Assembly: GCA_032358255.1 (NCBI GenBank)
Contig: JAULBX010013207.1
Span: 5,342 to 69,341, forward strand
Length of the DNA stretch: 64,000 bases
Source of the DNA: Heterotrichella gracilis
Lineage: Eukaryota > Sar > Xanthophyceae > Tribonematales > Xanthonemataceae
Direction: 5' to 3'
Part shown: positions 11,346 to 21,990 of the stretch, one piece after another
Layout of the letters: each line of letters starts with the position of its first letter
Position numbering within the stretch: the stretch's first letter is position 1
Notes under the pieces: model-generated
Told to the model about the DNA's origin: nothing
Database searches by the model: none
Seen by the model: the letters and a program-made list of their open reading frames with translations, nothing else
Position numbers and translations under genes: made by a program

Positions 11346-13993
11346 ATGGTGCGACAGGCCCTCAACCCTCGCCTCCCCCTACTCTTCCTAGCCCTCTTGC
11401 TGGCTCTGCCAGGTTCACTGCAGGTGGAACTCAGGGGCAGGCGCCTGTTTATCAGGTAATTGAACGTACTGACTCCCCTCTGCGGGGTACAAGGACAGCA
11501 TGGTATAGCGCTGAATTGCAGTGGCTTGTGTACCAAGGAGGAGTGACCCTCGCTTGCACTGTGTGCAGGAAGCTCCCTGGGGAGGAGGAGGCACTGACAG
11601 CACCTCCAGAGACGTGTGAAAACACAGCACAGGGCAAGTACGTGGCACACCTAAGCAACCCTTCCATTCACCAGTCTTGTGCATCCAGATGTCGCACTGA
11701 CTTGCCTATATGCATGCATATGAGCTGCAGCTGACAGCGGGGATTGCCATATTCTGTAGTCCCTAGTCCCTTCTGACCCTCAGGCCCTTGTGCAGGTGGA
11801 TCCTTGCAGATGACAAGGGCTACGTGTGCTCCCGGGAGGAGTTCAAGTACCAGACGGGGTGCTGCGAGGGCGGGAAGCAGTTTGTGTGTGACACGTGAGT
11901 GGCTGGGAGCAGCACTTGGGTTACAACCGCCATTACATGCCCTGAACATGTAAACCTGGAATTGCGCGGCAGCGGTTTTCTGCTTTGCCTTGCTATAGGT
12001 AGATCTTGCCCTTACTGACCAACACGCAGTGCTTCGCCTAGTGTGCAGTATCGCTTAGAGTGCAGGAGGTCTCACAGCATGTCACCTGCGCAGGTGCACA
12101 GCTGAGGACAAGTGCTGTGTGGAGCTAGAGCAGTGCGTGTCCTGCTGCCTGGCGCCACACAACAACGCAAGCACGCTCATCACGGAGAGCTACCGCTCGT
12201 TCGGAAGGTAGGGCCGCACTCGCCCACTTGCGCAACACTGCATCTGGGTGCACCACTCCGGCATCACCTGTCGGTAGATCGGGTCTCATTACAACCAGCA
12301 AGGGAATAGCGACAGTCTGATGACATGCGCCTTCTATCACTTGATGCCGGTGCAGCCCTGGCAGCGATCACAGACCCCAGCAGCCACGCAAACCCTAAAC
12401 GGAACCCTAAACAGAACCCTGCCCCCACAGGCCTGAGACGGGCGTGTGGGAAACCCCCTTCCAGTACTGCCTGGGCCGCTGCCGCACCACCTCGCGCAGC
12501 ACTGTGCATGAAAATGCCTACCTCTCCACCCACCACCACTGCTTCTCGGACTCAGGTAGGGCTTAGGGCTAGGGTACCTGGGCATAGGGTTTGGGTATTT
12601 GGGCTTAGTACATGGCTGGGGCTAGCATAAGGCGTCCCTCTCCACCCACCACCCCTGCTTCTCGGACCCGAAAACAGTGTAGGGGTGGGTGGGTGCATGC
12701 AGCTGGGGTAGGACATGCCGGGGCCATGGGATCACTGGCATGGTTTAATACAAAGCGCGCCCACTGCCAGTGAGCTTTACTGCTGCATGCATGTTGAGGA
12801 ATGCCATGACATATTAAGAAGTTGATTTTTCTTGGCAAGGCCCGGCGCTGGCCTTCTGTTGGGCGGGGGTGCACCCATTGCAAGGTTGGGGACATGGGAT
12901 GCACCCGATCAACCAACCCCTCCCCAGCCTGGAGTCCATAACCCACGCCACACTAACCCCCACCAACCCCACCACCACTACACACCTCACACACCATTTG
13001 CGGAAAAAATGGTACACAATGATGGAAGCACGCATGTTCAGGTAGCCAGTGCGCTGTGCATTTCCCACATCACGAGGTTGCAGCCCACAACCCCCATCGC
13101 ACACCTTCGGCCTACAGGCCGCCCCCTGCTCCCCGAGCCGCCCCTCGGCCTCCTGGGCCCTCCATCACCCTCATCGCCGCACAGCCAGGCCAATCATGCT
13201 CCGGTGCCTGCTCAGTTGCTGGCGGCGCCTCTTCCCCCGCCACGCACTCCAACCTCATTCACCGCATTACCCCCTCTCCACACCACCATCGCACCACATC
13301 ACACATACCCCCCGCACCCCATAGGCCGCCCCCTGCTCCCGGAGCCGCCTGTGGGCCCCCTGGGCCCCTCAATCACCCTCATCGCCGCACAGCCTGGCCA
13401 ATCATGCTCAGTGGCTTGCTCAGCGTCGGGGGGCACCTGCGACGGCAACTCCTTCCCCGCCATGCACTCGTGCAACCTCATGCGCGCGCACTTTGGGTGC
13501 GAGGCGGGGTGCACAGTGCAGACAGCCATGGAGCACCCCGCCTACACAGTTGCGGCTGCGCCCAAGCACCAGGTAATGATTGTGCATCTTGAGAGTTACC
13601 TGTCCATGTGTCTGATTTCATTTCATTCTTTGGTTGTCTCATGTGTCTGATTTCATTTCATTCTTTGGTTGTCTCTTTCCTCCTTTGCACCGGTGCGCAG
13701 GGGATGACCTCCCGTGTTTATTGTCGATTTTTTCAGTTTTTGTATGTATCTAAAAATCTGATACTTTTAATATAATTTTAATAATTTCTCTTTCACCTAA
13801 GGCCAGTTTGACCCTATGGGGTGGGAGGACCCCCTGGGTTTTTGTATTTGCGCTGCCGCCAATGCAAGTTCCCTGCTTCCTGCCCCAGGTACCCACCATG
13901 TGCTTCGTTGGGAAGCCAGGCAGCTCGGTGGGGTGCGACGCGGCTGGCAATCTGCTGCGCAGGCTGTGCCCGTGCAGGCCCGCGGAGAGGTAG
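11346..13993 (+). CDS. SPRING / DUF2054 family Golgi membrane protein
   Basis: Homologue of the animal SREBP-regulating gene product SPRING (C12orf49) and its plant relatives, secretory-pathway proteins with a Cys-rich luminal domain. Six exons in phase: 11346-11455, 11796-11894, 12094-12207, 12431-12555, 13325-13572, 13889-13993 (TAG); 266 residues. The N-terminus is a signal anchor (PLLFLALLLALPG). The DUF2054 core follows: ADDKGYVCSREEF, TGCCEGGKQF, CCVELEQCVSCCLAP and FQYCLGRCRTTSRSTVHENAY. A second Cys-rich part (QPGQSC, AHFGCEAGC, final LLRRLCPC) is, as I recall it, present in plant homologues and resembles a segment of MGAT5-type proteins. Function in algae is unknown; a role in Golgi processing is inference. 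The intron at 12556-13324 holds an echo of exon 13325-13572. Confidence 0.9.
12625..13260 (+). repeat. Exon echoes inside the SPRING-like gene
   Basis: About 12628-12668 copies the end of exon 12431-12555 (CCTCTCCACCCACCACC-CTGCTTCTCGGAC). About 13110-13262 copies about 150 bases of exon 13325-13572 with its acceptor (TACAGGCCGCCCCCTGCTCC to GGCAACTCCTTCCCCGCCA-like sequence), but small indels destroy the frame. The real exon follows about 60 bases later. Confidence 0.8.
13606..13675. repeat. Perfect 35-base tandem duplication
   Basis: Two identical 35-base units, 13606-13640 and 13641-13675, lie just inside the last intron of the SPRING-like gene. The lack of any difference suggests a recent event. 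Confidence 0.95.
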
Positions 13994-14591
13994 CGGAGGT
14001 GGTTGGGTGGGGGATGCGGGCGGACCCTTAGGAGGGGTTTTTGTGTATGCAAGCTGTGGCGGGAATGCGACCTGATGGGGTGCAGGGTGACACGCTGTGC
14101 GTAGGCCCTTGGGAGGGCAGAGAGGGTGTTTTGGGGGTCCCTGGTTTTAGGGCAGGGTGAGAGCGAGGGGTGGTGTGGTGTGGTGTAACCTACTTTAGGC
14201 AGGTAGGTTAGTATTGGTACTGCACCACAGCGTCTGCATTTATACTTTATGCAGAGATTATTGTGAGCGTCTGCTGTGGAAGAGACATCGTATGTCCACA
14301 TACGTACGGCACCACCATGCCTAGGCGAGTTCCTATTTGTTTCATGTACCTTTGTCCTTTTCGTTTTAGTCTGCCAAATAAAGTACTCGTTGTATTTTCA
14401 ACACACGAGATAATCAGGCCTAAGTGCATGTGTTGCTGTTTAAAAGGGCTTAGAGAGTAAGGAGCTTCACGCAGTCAGCATGCGCATTTGTATATCACAT
14501 GATAGTGATGAGCCATGCTGGCGCACCAGTGGCCATGCCAACATGCGTATGCTGCTTTGCCATTCCCAACGAATGGAGAAGCAGTGCGCAC
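13994..14591. other. Convergent intergenic stretch; expected kinase C-lobe absent
   Basis: This lies between the SPRING-like stop and the last recognisable kinase exon. I searched both strands by eye for the missing kinase motifs (APE, DxWxxG) and found none. A TGTAA, the usual chlorophyte polyadenylation signal, is present at 14184-14188, about 190 bases after the SPRING stop. Confidence 0.5.
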
Positions 14592-17500
14592 CGTTCCCAT
14601 CGAGTTGGTGTGCATGTGCGAATGGCCATGGTCCACCATGCGCGCCAGCCCAAAATCGGCAATCTTGCAAATGAGCTGTCGCGAGGTCTCCATGGTTGAC
14701 TTGAGCAGCACGTTGTTTGGCTTGAGGTCACCGTGCAGGATGCCCTCTGATTGGAGGTACTGCATTCCGTTGGCGATGTCCAACAACGTGTGGTACACCT
14801 TCACCTGCACCATTCCATTCCACTGGTGTCAGTAATTCAACACGCTTTGATTATGATCCATCATTACCCCACACCACTGTACTCATCCACTCATAAAAGA
14901 CTGCAAAGCACATACAGATTTGGTATACTGGTGTGATGATTACACACAGTAGAATGCCATGGCGATGTCATGCGCAATCATGGACTGGTAATGCCATTTG
15001 CCCAAGGTATTGTGTACCAGAGCAATATGCGTCATGGCGCAGCTGACAGAGCATCATGAGTCATAGCGCAGCTGACAGAGCATGCGAATGCACGCTTGAC
15101 AGGGACGCCTTGGCTCACCATGTCAACACTTCCATCTGCTTGCTTGAACCTGCCCGCCTGGATTGCCTCTCCCAGTGACCCCTTGTCGCACCACTCCAGT
15201 ATCATGCAGGTCGCATACAGGCTGCTCTCAAGGCTCTCAGCTGCTGGCCCTGACCCAGGGCTCACATCAGGGGGATTCACCTGGCTCGCATCATGGCGCT
15301 TGGAACTGCCAGCTTCAGCAGCTGAATGGGCATTGGACAGAGCCAACTGCGCCTCTCGGGGACCAATTGAGGTTTCAGCTGGCAGCGAATGGAGCCTTTC
15401 TGCCTTGCTAGCTTCCGTTGGCTCACACGCTGCCCTCCTGTAGGCATCCTTGTAGGCCTCCATCTCTCCAGCCATGCGCTGACTGTTCAAACCCACTGGT
15501 GCCACTGCGCCTTCACCACTGCATGATGGCGTTGGCCGGGATGATTGCAGCTGCAAACGATCCCGGGTTTGCTCTGTGCGTTCCCGCGCTGAATCACCGG
15601 TGGCGCAATCCTGGCCAGGCCGGTCCAGCTGGCCCCCAGCTAGCTGCACTGTCCACACTCTGTATGTGCAGACAATGTTGGGGTGGCTGACTGAGGTGCT
15701 GAGGACGGACTCACGCAAGATGTTGGGAGGGAACTGCACCCTGTGTTGGATGAGCTTGACAGCCACCGTGGCACCCCTCCACTTGCCCTTGTACACCTAC
15801 AAGCAGCGAGGATAGCAGTGCATTATTATAACTCCCGGGAGGTACAGCAATAGACTGTAGTACACCTCACAATCACACATGCAAATCTTCTGTTCAGGTG
15901 TCGGTATGCCGCAATAAAAAATGCATATAAAATCTTAAATCATTATCCCATAAGCTGTAAAGATTTTCACACAAGTAGCTTTACTAGTATTATTACACTT
16001 AAAAGCAGTCACCATGTTGCTGTAGGTAGCTTTCCAACACACCTTCACAAATGCCCCCTTGCCAATGAGGGCCCCAACCTGCAGACCCTCGGCTGGGCAA
16101 TAGCGCAGGTGCAGCACGCTGTCAGTGGGCGCAGTTTTTGGTGAGGGTGGTTCCAAGATGTGGACGCTGGCATCACGTGCAGTGTCAGATGAAGATCGGG
16201 TCCTTGCTGCTGAGGAGGATGGCAGCACCTCCTTCAACTCCATGCCATTTGTAGTATCACCCTGCAAATATCGCAGACCAAGACCGATTTCAGATTTTGT
16301 ACGTTAGTCTTGTCAACTAAACGCATAGTATTCAGCTTTTGTTTGACTCGGCACCACATGCAGAATCATGGCCACCAGTGCCAAATTTTGTTCCAATGAC
16401 TGTTAACATCGGTTGCAGATGTATACAGCAGTGAATTCATGAATATAATACACAGTGCATGCATTATTAAGACAGCGCAGTGCACACAGAGCACACTTGC
16501 ATGTTACTACAGAGGTAGAACCTATGCTGCTACTGCTGTGTCAAATAATTGCCAACACTGCCAAATCTGTTCTTTTGAGAACAAGTCTCACTGACCGTGT
16601 CCAGTGGTGCCGCTGGCTCTGACATTGATGCACCACACGCGCCGTCAAAGAACATCCTCTGCCTTCTCCTGCGCACAACCAGCGCAAACCCGCCCAACAC
16701 GCACAGCACAGCAACAATACCCCCCACCAAGCCACCAACAAGAGCTGCGGAAGTGCTGTCACCATCGGATGTAGCTGCTGATGATGAATCTGGCTGCTGT
16801 GCTGAAGGTGGTAGTGCTATGGGTGAATCAGCTGTATCCAGTGACCCGAGCGTAGCGTCCTTGCAAAAGAAGGTGTTCACTCCAATGAACTCCAACTGCG
16901 CGTAGCCAACTGGAAGCAGATATTGTAGGTCAATTTTGATGCTGGTGCGATGTGCAAGCCACAAATAAAATGCACACCTTTTGCAGTTGTGTTGAAAGCA
17001 CGACACTTCATCAAAATGATTGCTTTTGCCAGCATGCTGTATACTGGGTGCCGTAGACGCCCTGTGCTTGCCAATCGTCGACATCACCATGCTAGCACAC
17101 TCCTGAATGAAATTGCGCACTGACCTGGAGTTGTTTATTCGTCATTGATAGCCACTGTTATTGTGAAGTTGTGAGGCGCCAGCACCGTTACAATGCGGGT
17201 GCTTGCATTGAAGACCACGTTTTCATCCCCCACAGCCGCGGTCAGTGTGGAGAACAGCGACTCCATGCCAGCAGGTGTGCAGGAGGCATCGTACGGGGCA
17301 AGGTACTCCCGTTCAGAATTGTTTTGTTCTACCTGCGCAACGTTGCGCCCACCGATAATTCAACATCTGGATGCCGTGAATCCCTAACTGGTGTCCCACC
17401 GTATTTAAATCAAATTGATGAACAAGTCAATTATTGCATCAGTGGATAATAGCTAAAGACACGTCAGTGTATTGCACTAGGTATCGGATTTCAAACCAAT

Positions 17501-18591
17501 CGGACGCTTGTAATTGTATCTTATTCACACCGTTTGCGATACAGGCATGCCACTGAATGATCCCTATGCACAGCGTCATCAGTCATCATGCCTGGCACTT
17601 ACATATGATCCTGGCATTTGATCAAGTCTTGGCCACAGCTGACTTGCAAGAGCACGGGTTTTGAAGTCTGCTGCTGGCAAAACCTGATCTGTCAAAGACA
17701 AGTTTGTCATTAGCACTCCTTCCAAATTCAAACGGCTGCCGTTGGCCAACCGAATGGCGCCAGGGAGTTGAGCAAAATCTATGACTGGCAGGCTGAACAA
17801 GGTGAAGGCATTACTATTAGCGCCGAGGGGAGGAGACACTGTGGGTTGCGCACCAATCCCTGAAACCACACCACCCATGATGGGGTCTTACTAAGCAGTC
17901 GCTGCTGAGTTCATAAGCATACTGATCAGAGCATACTCATGAGTCCACAAATCTATGAATTAGCTGGATTTCTTTACAATTTTCCAATAATTAACGGGTG
18001 CCGCAATGCGCTATATCTGCTTGGATGGTGACTGTGCGCCCACCAGCCAGCAGCACAGCTGGCGTTGTCGCCTGCCATTCCTGCCCATCCAGCCGGATTC
18101 TCATACCTGTAGGTTGCACCACACACACTGTCAGAGAGAATCAAAATGAATCAATGTGTGCTACCCTGCACACCAGTGGCATGCCATGTATATGCATTGG
18201 ACTGTTAGTCTACCACATATACAACATGGTACAGTTGCAGCCCGGGCTCGTGACAGCTATCCCACATACGCTCATGACTTTGTGGGCGCCTAGACCTAGG
18301 ATTGATATCCACAGCATGAAAACCCAAAGGGTATTGATGGAAACTCTTACCCGGGGGAATGGAGATATGCTCAACAGCAGGGTTGGCAAGGGCCCTGTGC
18401 AATTCCGCAGCAGAGGCAACCACCACCCCTTGCCCCACAGTGACTGAGCTATCCATGGCAGTTCCATGCTGGGCAGGTACTGGTGCTGGCGCTGGTGCTT
18501 GGTGTAGAGTGCGCTGCTTGTGGCATGAGACCACACACATCACCAGAAGCAGCAGTCTGAGGCCTTGGCACGCTTCCCTCCATGCATTCAT
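14592..18591 (-). pseudogene. TKL-type receptor-like kinase, interrupted and truncated
   Basis: Eight exons: 18351-18591, 17996-18106, 17603-17886, 17125-17332, 16596-16909, 16043-16261, 15119-15796, 14592-14804; about 756 codons, all phases consistent. ATG at 18591 opens a signal peptide (GLRLLLLVMCVVSC). The ectodomain (LAGGRTVTIQADIAHCG, N-glycosylation sites) is of an algal type I cannot name. One TM segment (ALVGGLVGGIVAVLCVLGG) is followed by Arg-rich sequence. Kinase motifs: glycine loop IGKGAFVK-VYKGKWRG split across an intron, ATVAVKLI (catalytic Lys), a roughly 130-residue Ser/Ala-rich insert, LHGDLKPNN (HGD for HRD) and ADFGLA. Two defects: TAA at 17135-17137 in the fourth exon, and no APE or later subdomains after NSMGT. 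Reading through the last donor reaches a stop near 14475. It may still make a secreted ectodomain. Confidence 0.75.
15034..15086. repeat. Short tandem duplication in a kinase intron
   Basis: The unit GTCAT-GCGCAGCTGACAGAGCATG/C occurs twice in a row at about 15031-15055 and 15060-15084, just past the donor of exon 15119-15796. Confidence 0.7.
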
Positions 18592-19034
18592 CAGGCAAGC
18601 TGGCAACGGTAGGCTATTCAGAAAGGAACAGGCCAGGTCTTTGGCTCTGTTAGCCCATGCCACGGTAGGTGGGCTCCATATTCATTGGTGAGCTGTCAGA
18701 CCAGGTATCTGAGGTGAGTGACCAACAAGTCGTTAGCAGAACAGTCCTTTACTGTAATAGCTTTTAAGTGTCAAAGTACAGGCAAGGAGCAGCGTCTACG
18801 ATGCTTTACGCACAAATTAACCACTTGCAGTTGTGTCTCGCGCTCTGACACAATAGGTAACAGGCTGCCCACGCACACACACAATCACAATACTACTCAG
18901 GTTTTGGTGGCCACACACAACGCCGGCGATAAGCAGCTTTGTTAACAAGACCAAGTTATGTAATTGGTTGTGGGTAGACTCTCCCTCCAACCACTGCTAT
19001 GAGAGGGTGCATGGTTTTAAGGTCCGTCCCGGGC

Positions 19035-19430
19035 CTAAGGCTTCTTTCCTTGGGAGCCAAGGAAATCCCACTGCACTGTTGACCACCAGTTGGTGGGAAT
19101 TTTAAAGGGGTGGTTGATATCAACACTCTGCACGGTGGGCACCTGCAAGAGATTGGGTAACCTGGTCACCACCGCTACCCCTGCCACCAGAGGCCATGTG
19201 GCTCGACACATATGTACACACATAATTCAGTTGCAGTGCACAGGACGATACATGTATTGCCTGATATGCAGGGACATTATGCATGCAAGGTACTGAAGTC
19301 GCGAGTTGCTGAGAGCTTACCGCCAAGCAGCCTCCTATCAGATATGTTGGATACTTGACGCCATACTCGGATTTGGCACTGGTCTCGATGTGCACCGTTT
19401 CATGGAGTTTGGCAAACTCCATGAAACCAG
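19035..19430 (-). pseudogene. Possible relict exons, unrecognised
   Basis: Two exon-like pieces on the minus strand: about 19319-19422 (MEFAKLHETVHIETS to YLIGGCL, then a GTAAGC donor) and about 19041-19147, which begins after CTCTTGCAG and reads VPTVQSVDINHPFKIPTNWW to SQGKKP with TAG. An open stretch at about 19484-19730 may be an earlier piece. The pieces do not assemble into a family I know. They may be relics or part of an expressed lineage-specific gene. Confidence 0.2.
19397..19427. repeat. Perfect 15-base-arm palindrome
   Basis: The arms 19397-19411 and 19413-19427 are exact reverse complements with a single-base loop. They overlap the exon-like piece above, where MEFAK is encoded by one arm. 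Confidence 0.9.
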
Positions 19431-20870
19431 CAAAGCTATGCCAACCCACTTAGTCTAGTGCTAGGAAGTTCCCGGTTGCAGGGTCACGGCTGGTGACTCA
19501 CAGGTTGAAAGTTGTCATTTATGTAGTTGCTCTCCATGCCTGCCCTGCCCTCGTCATACACGGGAAACAGCCCAGTCCAGCCTGGCTGGAAATTGGCCCA
19601 AGAATTGTAACAGCCAGGAGGTTCATTCCGGTGGGCACCCTCTTGGCCCCTTCCAGCCTCAGCAGTGTTCATCAGCAAGATAGTGCATTTGGATGTATTG
19701 ATGTAGTTACATGGGCATTCTAACAGGAGAGGTGCAGCGAGTGGGGCTGACCTAGTATAAGGGACCTTCAAGGGCGCAGGGTTCAGAAGTAGTACACGCA
19801 GTGTCAGACAGACTTGTGAGGAAAACCCTAGCGAAGGGTCTGGGGAAGGTGGCAGCAGTGAGACAATGGGGTGTGGTGAAGTCCGCAGGGGAAGTTTACG
19901 TAATTACAGCCTTTTAAGGCAACAGAGGCAGCAGTGGCCTGATGCACAGCGGGGTGTGGGTGGGAAACCCTAGGGAAGGGTTTGGGGCAACGTTGCCTGC
20001 CAGTGGAGAAGCACCAATGAAATGCAAATTGCACTGCAGTGGTTTTGCCAAGCGCAGTATGGCACGATGCCATTGGCTGCACATGTATGCATGATGTGCC
20101 ACAACCGATGACTGTCAACCAGCAGAGTCTAATGTTCAGGCTTTTGGCCTGTTGCAGCAAGGGCAACCCATCATCTCCTCCAATTTACCACCCTCGTCTC
20201 GTGCGTTTGAGGTATACCCAGTCCTTTGCTTGCCCGATGCATCGCAGATGCTGCATGTGCTGTGTCGCTGACAAAGTACCATGGCGGCGAAAGTACAGCC
20301 TGTCACGTTGGCATTTTCAAGTTGACCAGTGACGTTTTCATGTCTCACCAAATCATTACAAAGCACCAATTGGCTAGTACTATTCTATTGTGACAGTCTC
20401 CATAGAGCCTCTACCGGGTAGCAGTGCTGACCAGTGGTACTGCTACCGCTCAATACTCAGTACTCCGGGCCGGCTCATGTCACATGAGATGATCAGATCA
20501 ATGGTGACATCTCATTCTCTCCAATGCCTGACAGAAATCAAAGCAATCCGGCGGAAGGATTGCCAATAAGTGTCCGGGTCAATGGTGACTGCTGTTACAG
20601 ACTGAGTCATGACATTGTCTGAATCAGATCAATAGTACCCATTATATGTGTGCCGTACATTGACACCCACGATATCTGCATGTCGTATTTCTAATGAATG
20701 GTCCCTTTTTAAAATTCCAATGGACAACAAGCTGATCAGTAGGCACACACTGGAGCACCACCAACATGTTGCAACAGGATATGGCAGCTATGAAATGGCT
20801 TCAACTAAGCATTCAAACACTGTAATAGTAACTATTACTGTTAACAACAGCTACTCTTCTTGGACGGCAT

Positions 20871-20873
<3 letters not shown>

Positions 20874-20905
<32 letters not shown>
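20874..20905. repeat. TA dinucleotide microsatellite
   Basis: About 16 uninterrupted AT units within a gene-free stretch. Confidence 0.95.
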
Positions 20906-20909
<4 letters not shown>

Positions 20910-21990
20910 TGGCTGACTCAGAGCTACCCATTCAGTGCCCCTGTGTGTTCCATCTTGACTGGCCACTTCTTCCAGAGTAGACGTCCAGCGAGCGCCTCAG
21001 GCTGCGCAACTTACAGACGTCTGCCAAAACCACACAGATATCTAACGGAACCAAACAAAAACTTGCATAACTAGCACACTCGTCTCAATGCACAGGTAGC
21101 TACATGGAGCATTGAACATAACTCCGGGGATTACTAAACAGAAACATTAATGTCTAAATAAGGCAACTTGGAATAAGGTCTTAACTATTTTTAGGACAAG
21201 ATCCTTGGTGCTTGCAAAATGTAAAATTGCCATCAGAGTGTTAGCACCCTGCTTCTTGGATGGAACATGCGAAATCACCGAAACATAGCATACACCGAGG
21301 TCTCTGCCCCATCAGCAACCAGGCAGTAATAAATGATTCATAACATGGGCTCTTACCCAAATACGCTCCTCTTCCCTCCCCAGTCTTGACACAGCGCATC
21401 AAAAACACACCATCAAAATGTGCCGTTGCATTTGGCCGCCTGGCAAAATGCAACCGCACACGCAAGGCAAAACAAAATTCCCCCAAAAAACTAATATCGT
21501 ACATAGACAACCTTCCCTGGGAATTCCCCCATCCCAAACCACCAGTGTCCCAATCAGGCGCCATCACTGTCGCCTAGCGCCCACATGACCCAACCCACAT
21601 TAGTACAAGCCTCTTGTATCTCCATCCATTGCTCCTCAAGCCAGGCAATGCTGTGGCAGGCCCCCTGCCCCCGTCCCACGCGCTTGACCCATGGCGTCCA
21701 CTGAGGCCAGGTGGCCGCCCAACCCACAATGAGCAACAATCGCACCGTCCTCCTCCCCCCTCTTCTTCTCAGCTACGCCGGCCAGCATCAACCCACTGCG
21801 CCACATGCAGGAGCCTGTTGCAGCTCTAAACGCCGTGTGTACATAGCACCCCTCCCCGCCGCTGGACACAACTCAGACCCTCCGTCGACCTCCCATCCAC
21901 CGGCTGCGCACCAAATGCCGTCAGATAATCCGACCCCATCCGCGGCTCATAGCACAAAACTGCCGCAGAAGGTACCACCACACGCCTCTC

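Larger units (their letters stand above)
18592..21990. other. Gene-poor stretch
   Basis: I recognise no gene here. Possible relict exons on the minus strand are listed separately at 19035-19430. A TA microsatellite and a palindrome are present. No CCCTAAA tract is seen between about 14 and 21 kb, unlike the flanks. Confidence 0.5.

Noticed and set aside
12832-13650. 272-residue plus-strand ORF as one exon
   Set aside because: It runs through an intron and the frame-broken echo; splice phases support exon 13325-13572 only.
19041-19147. GH81 glucanase fragment (IPTNWW resemblance)
   Set aside because: One short motif-like match without neighbouring family motifs is not enough.
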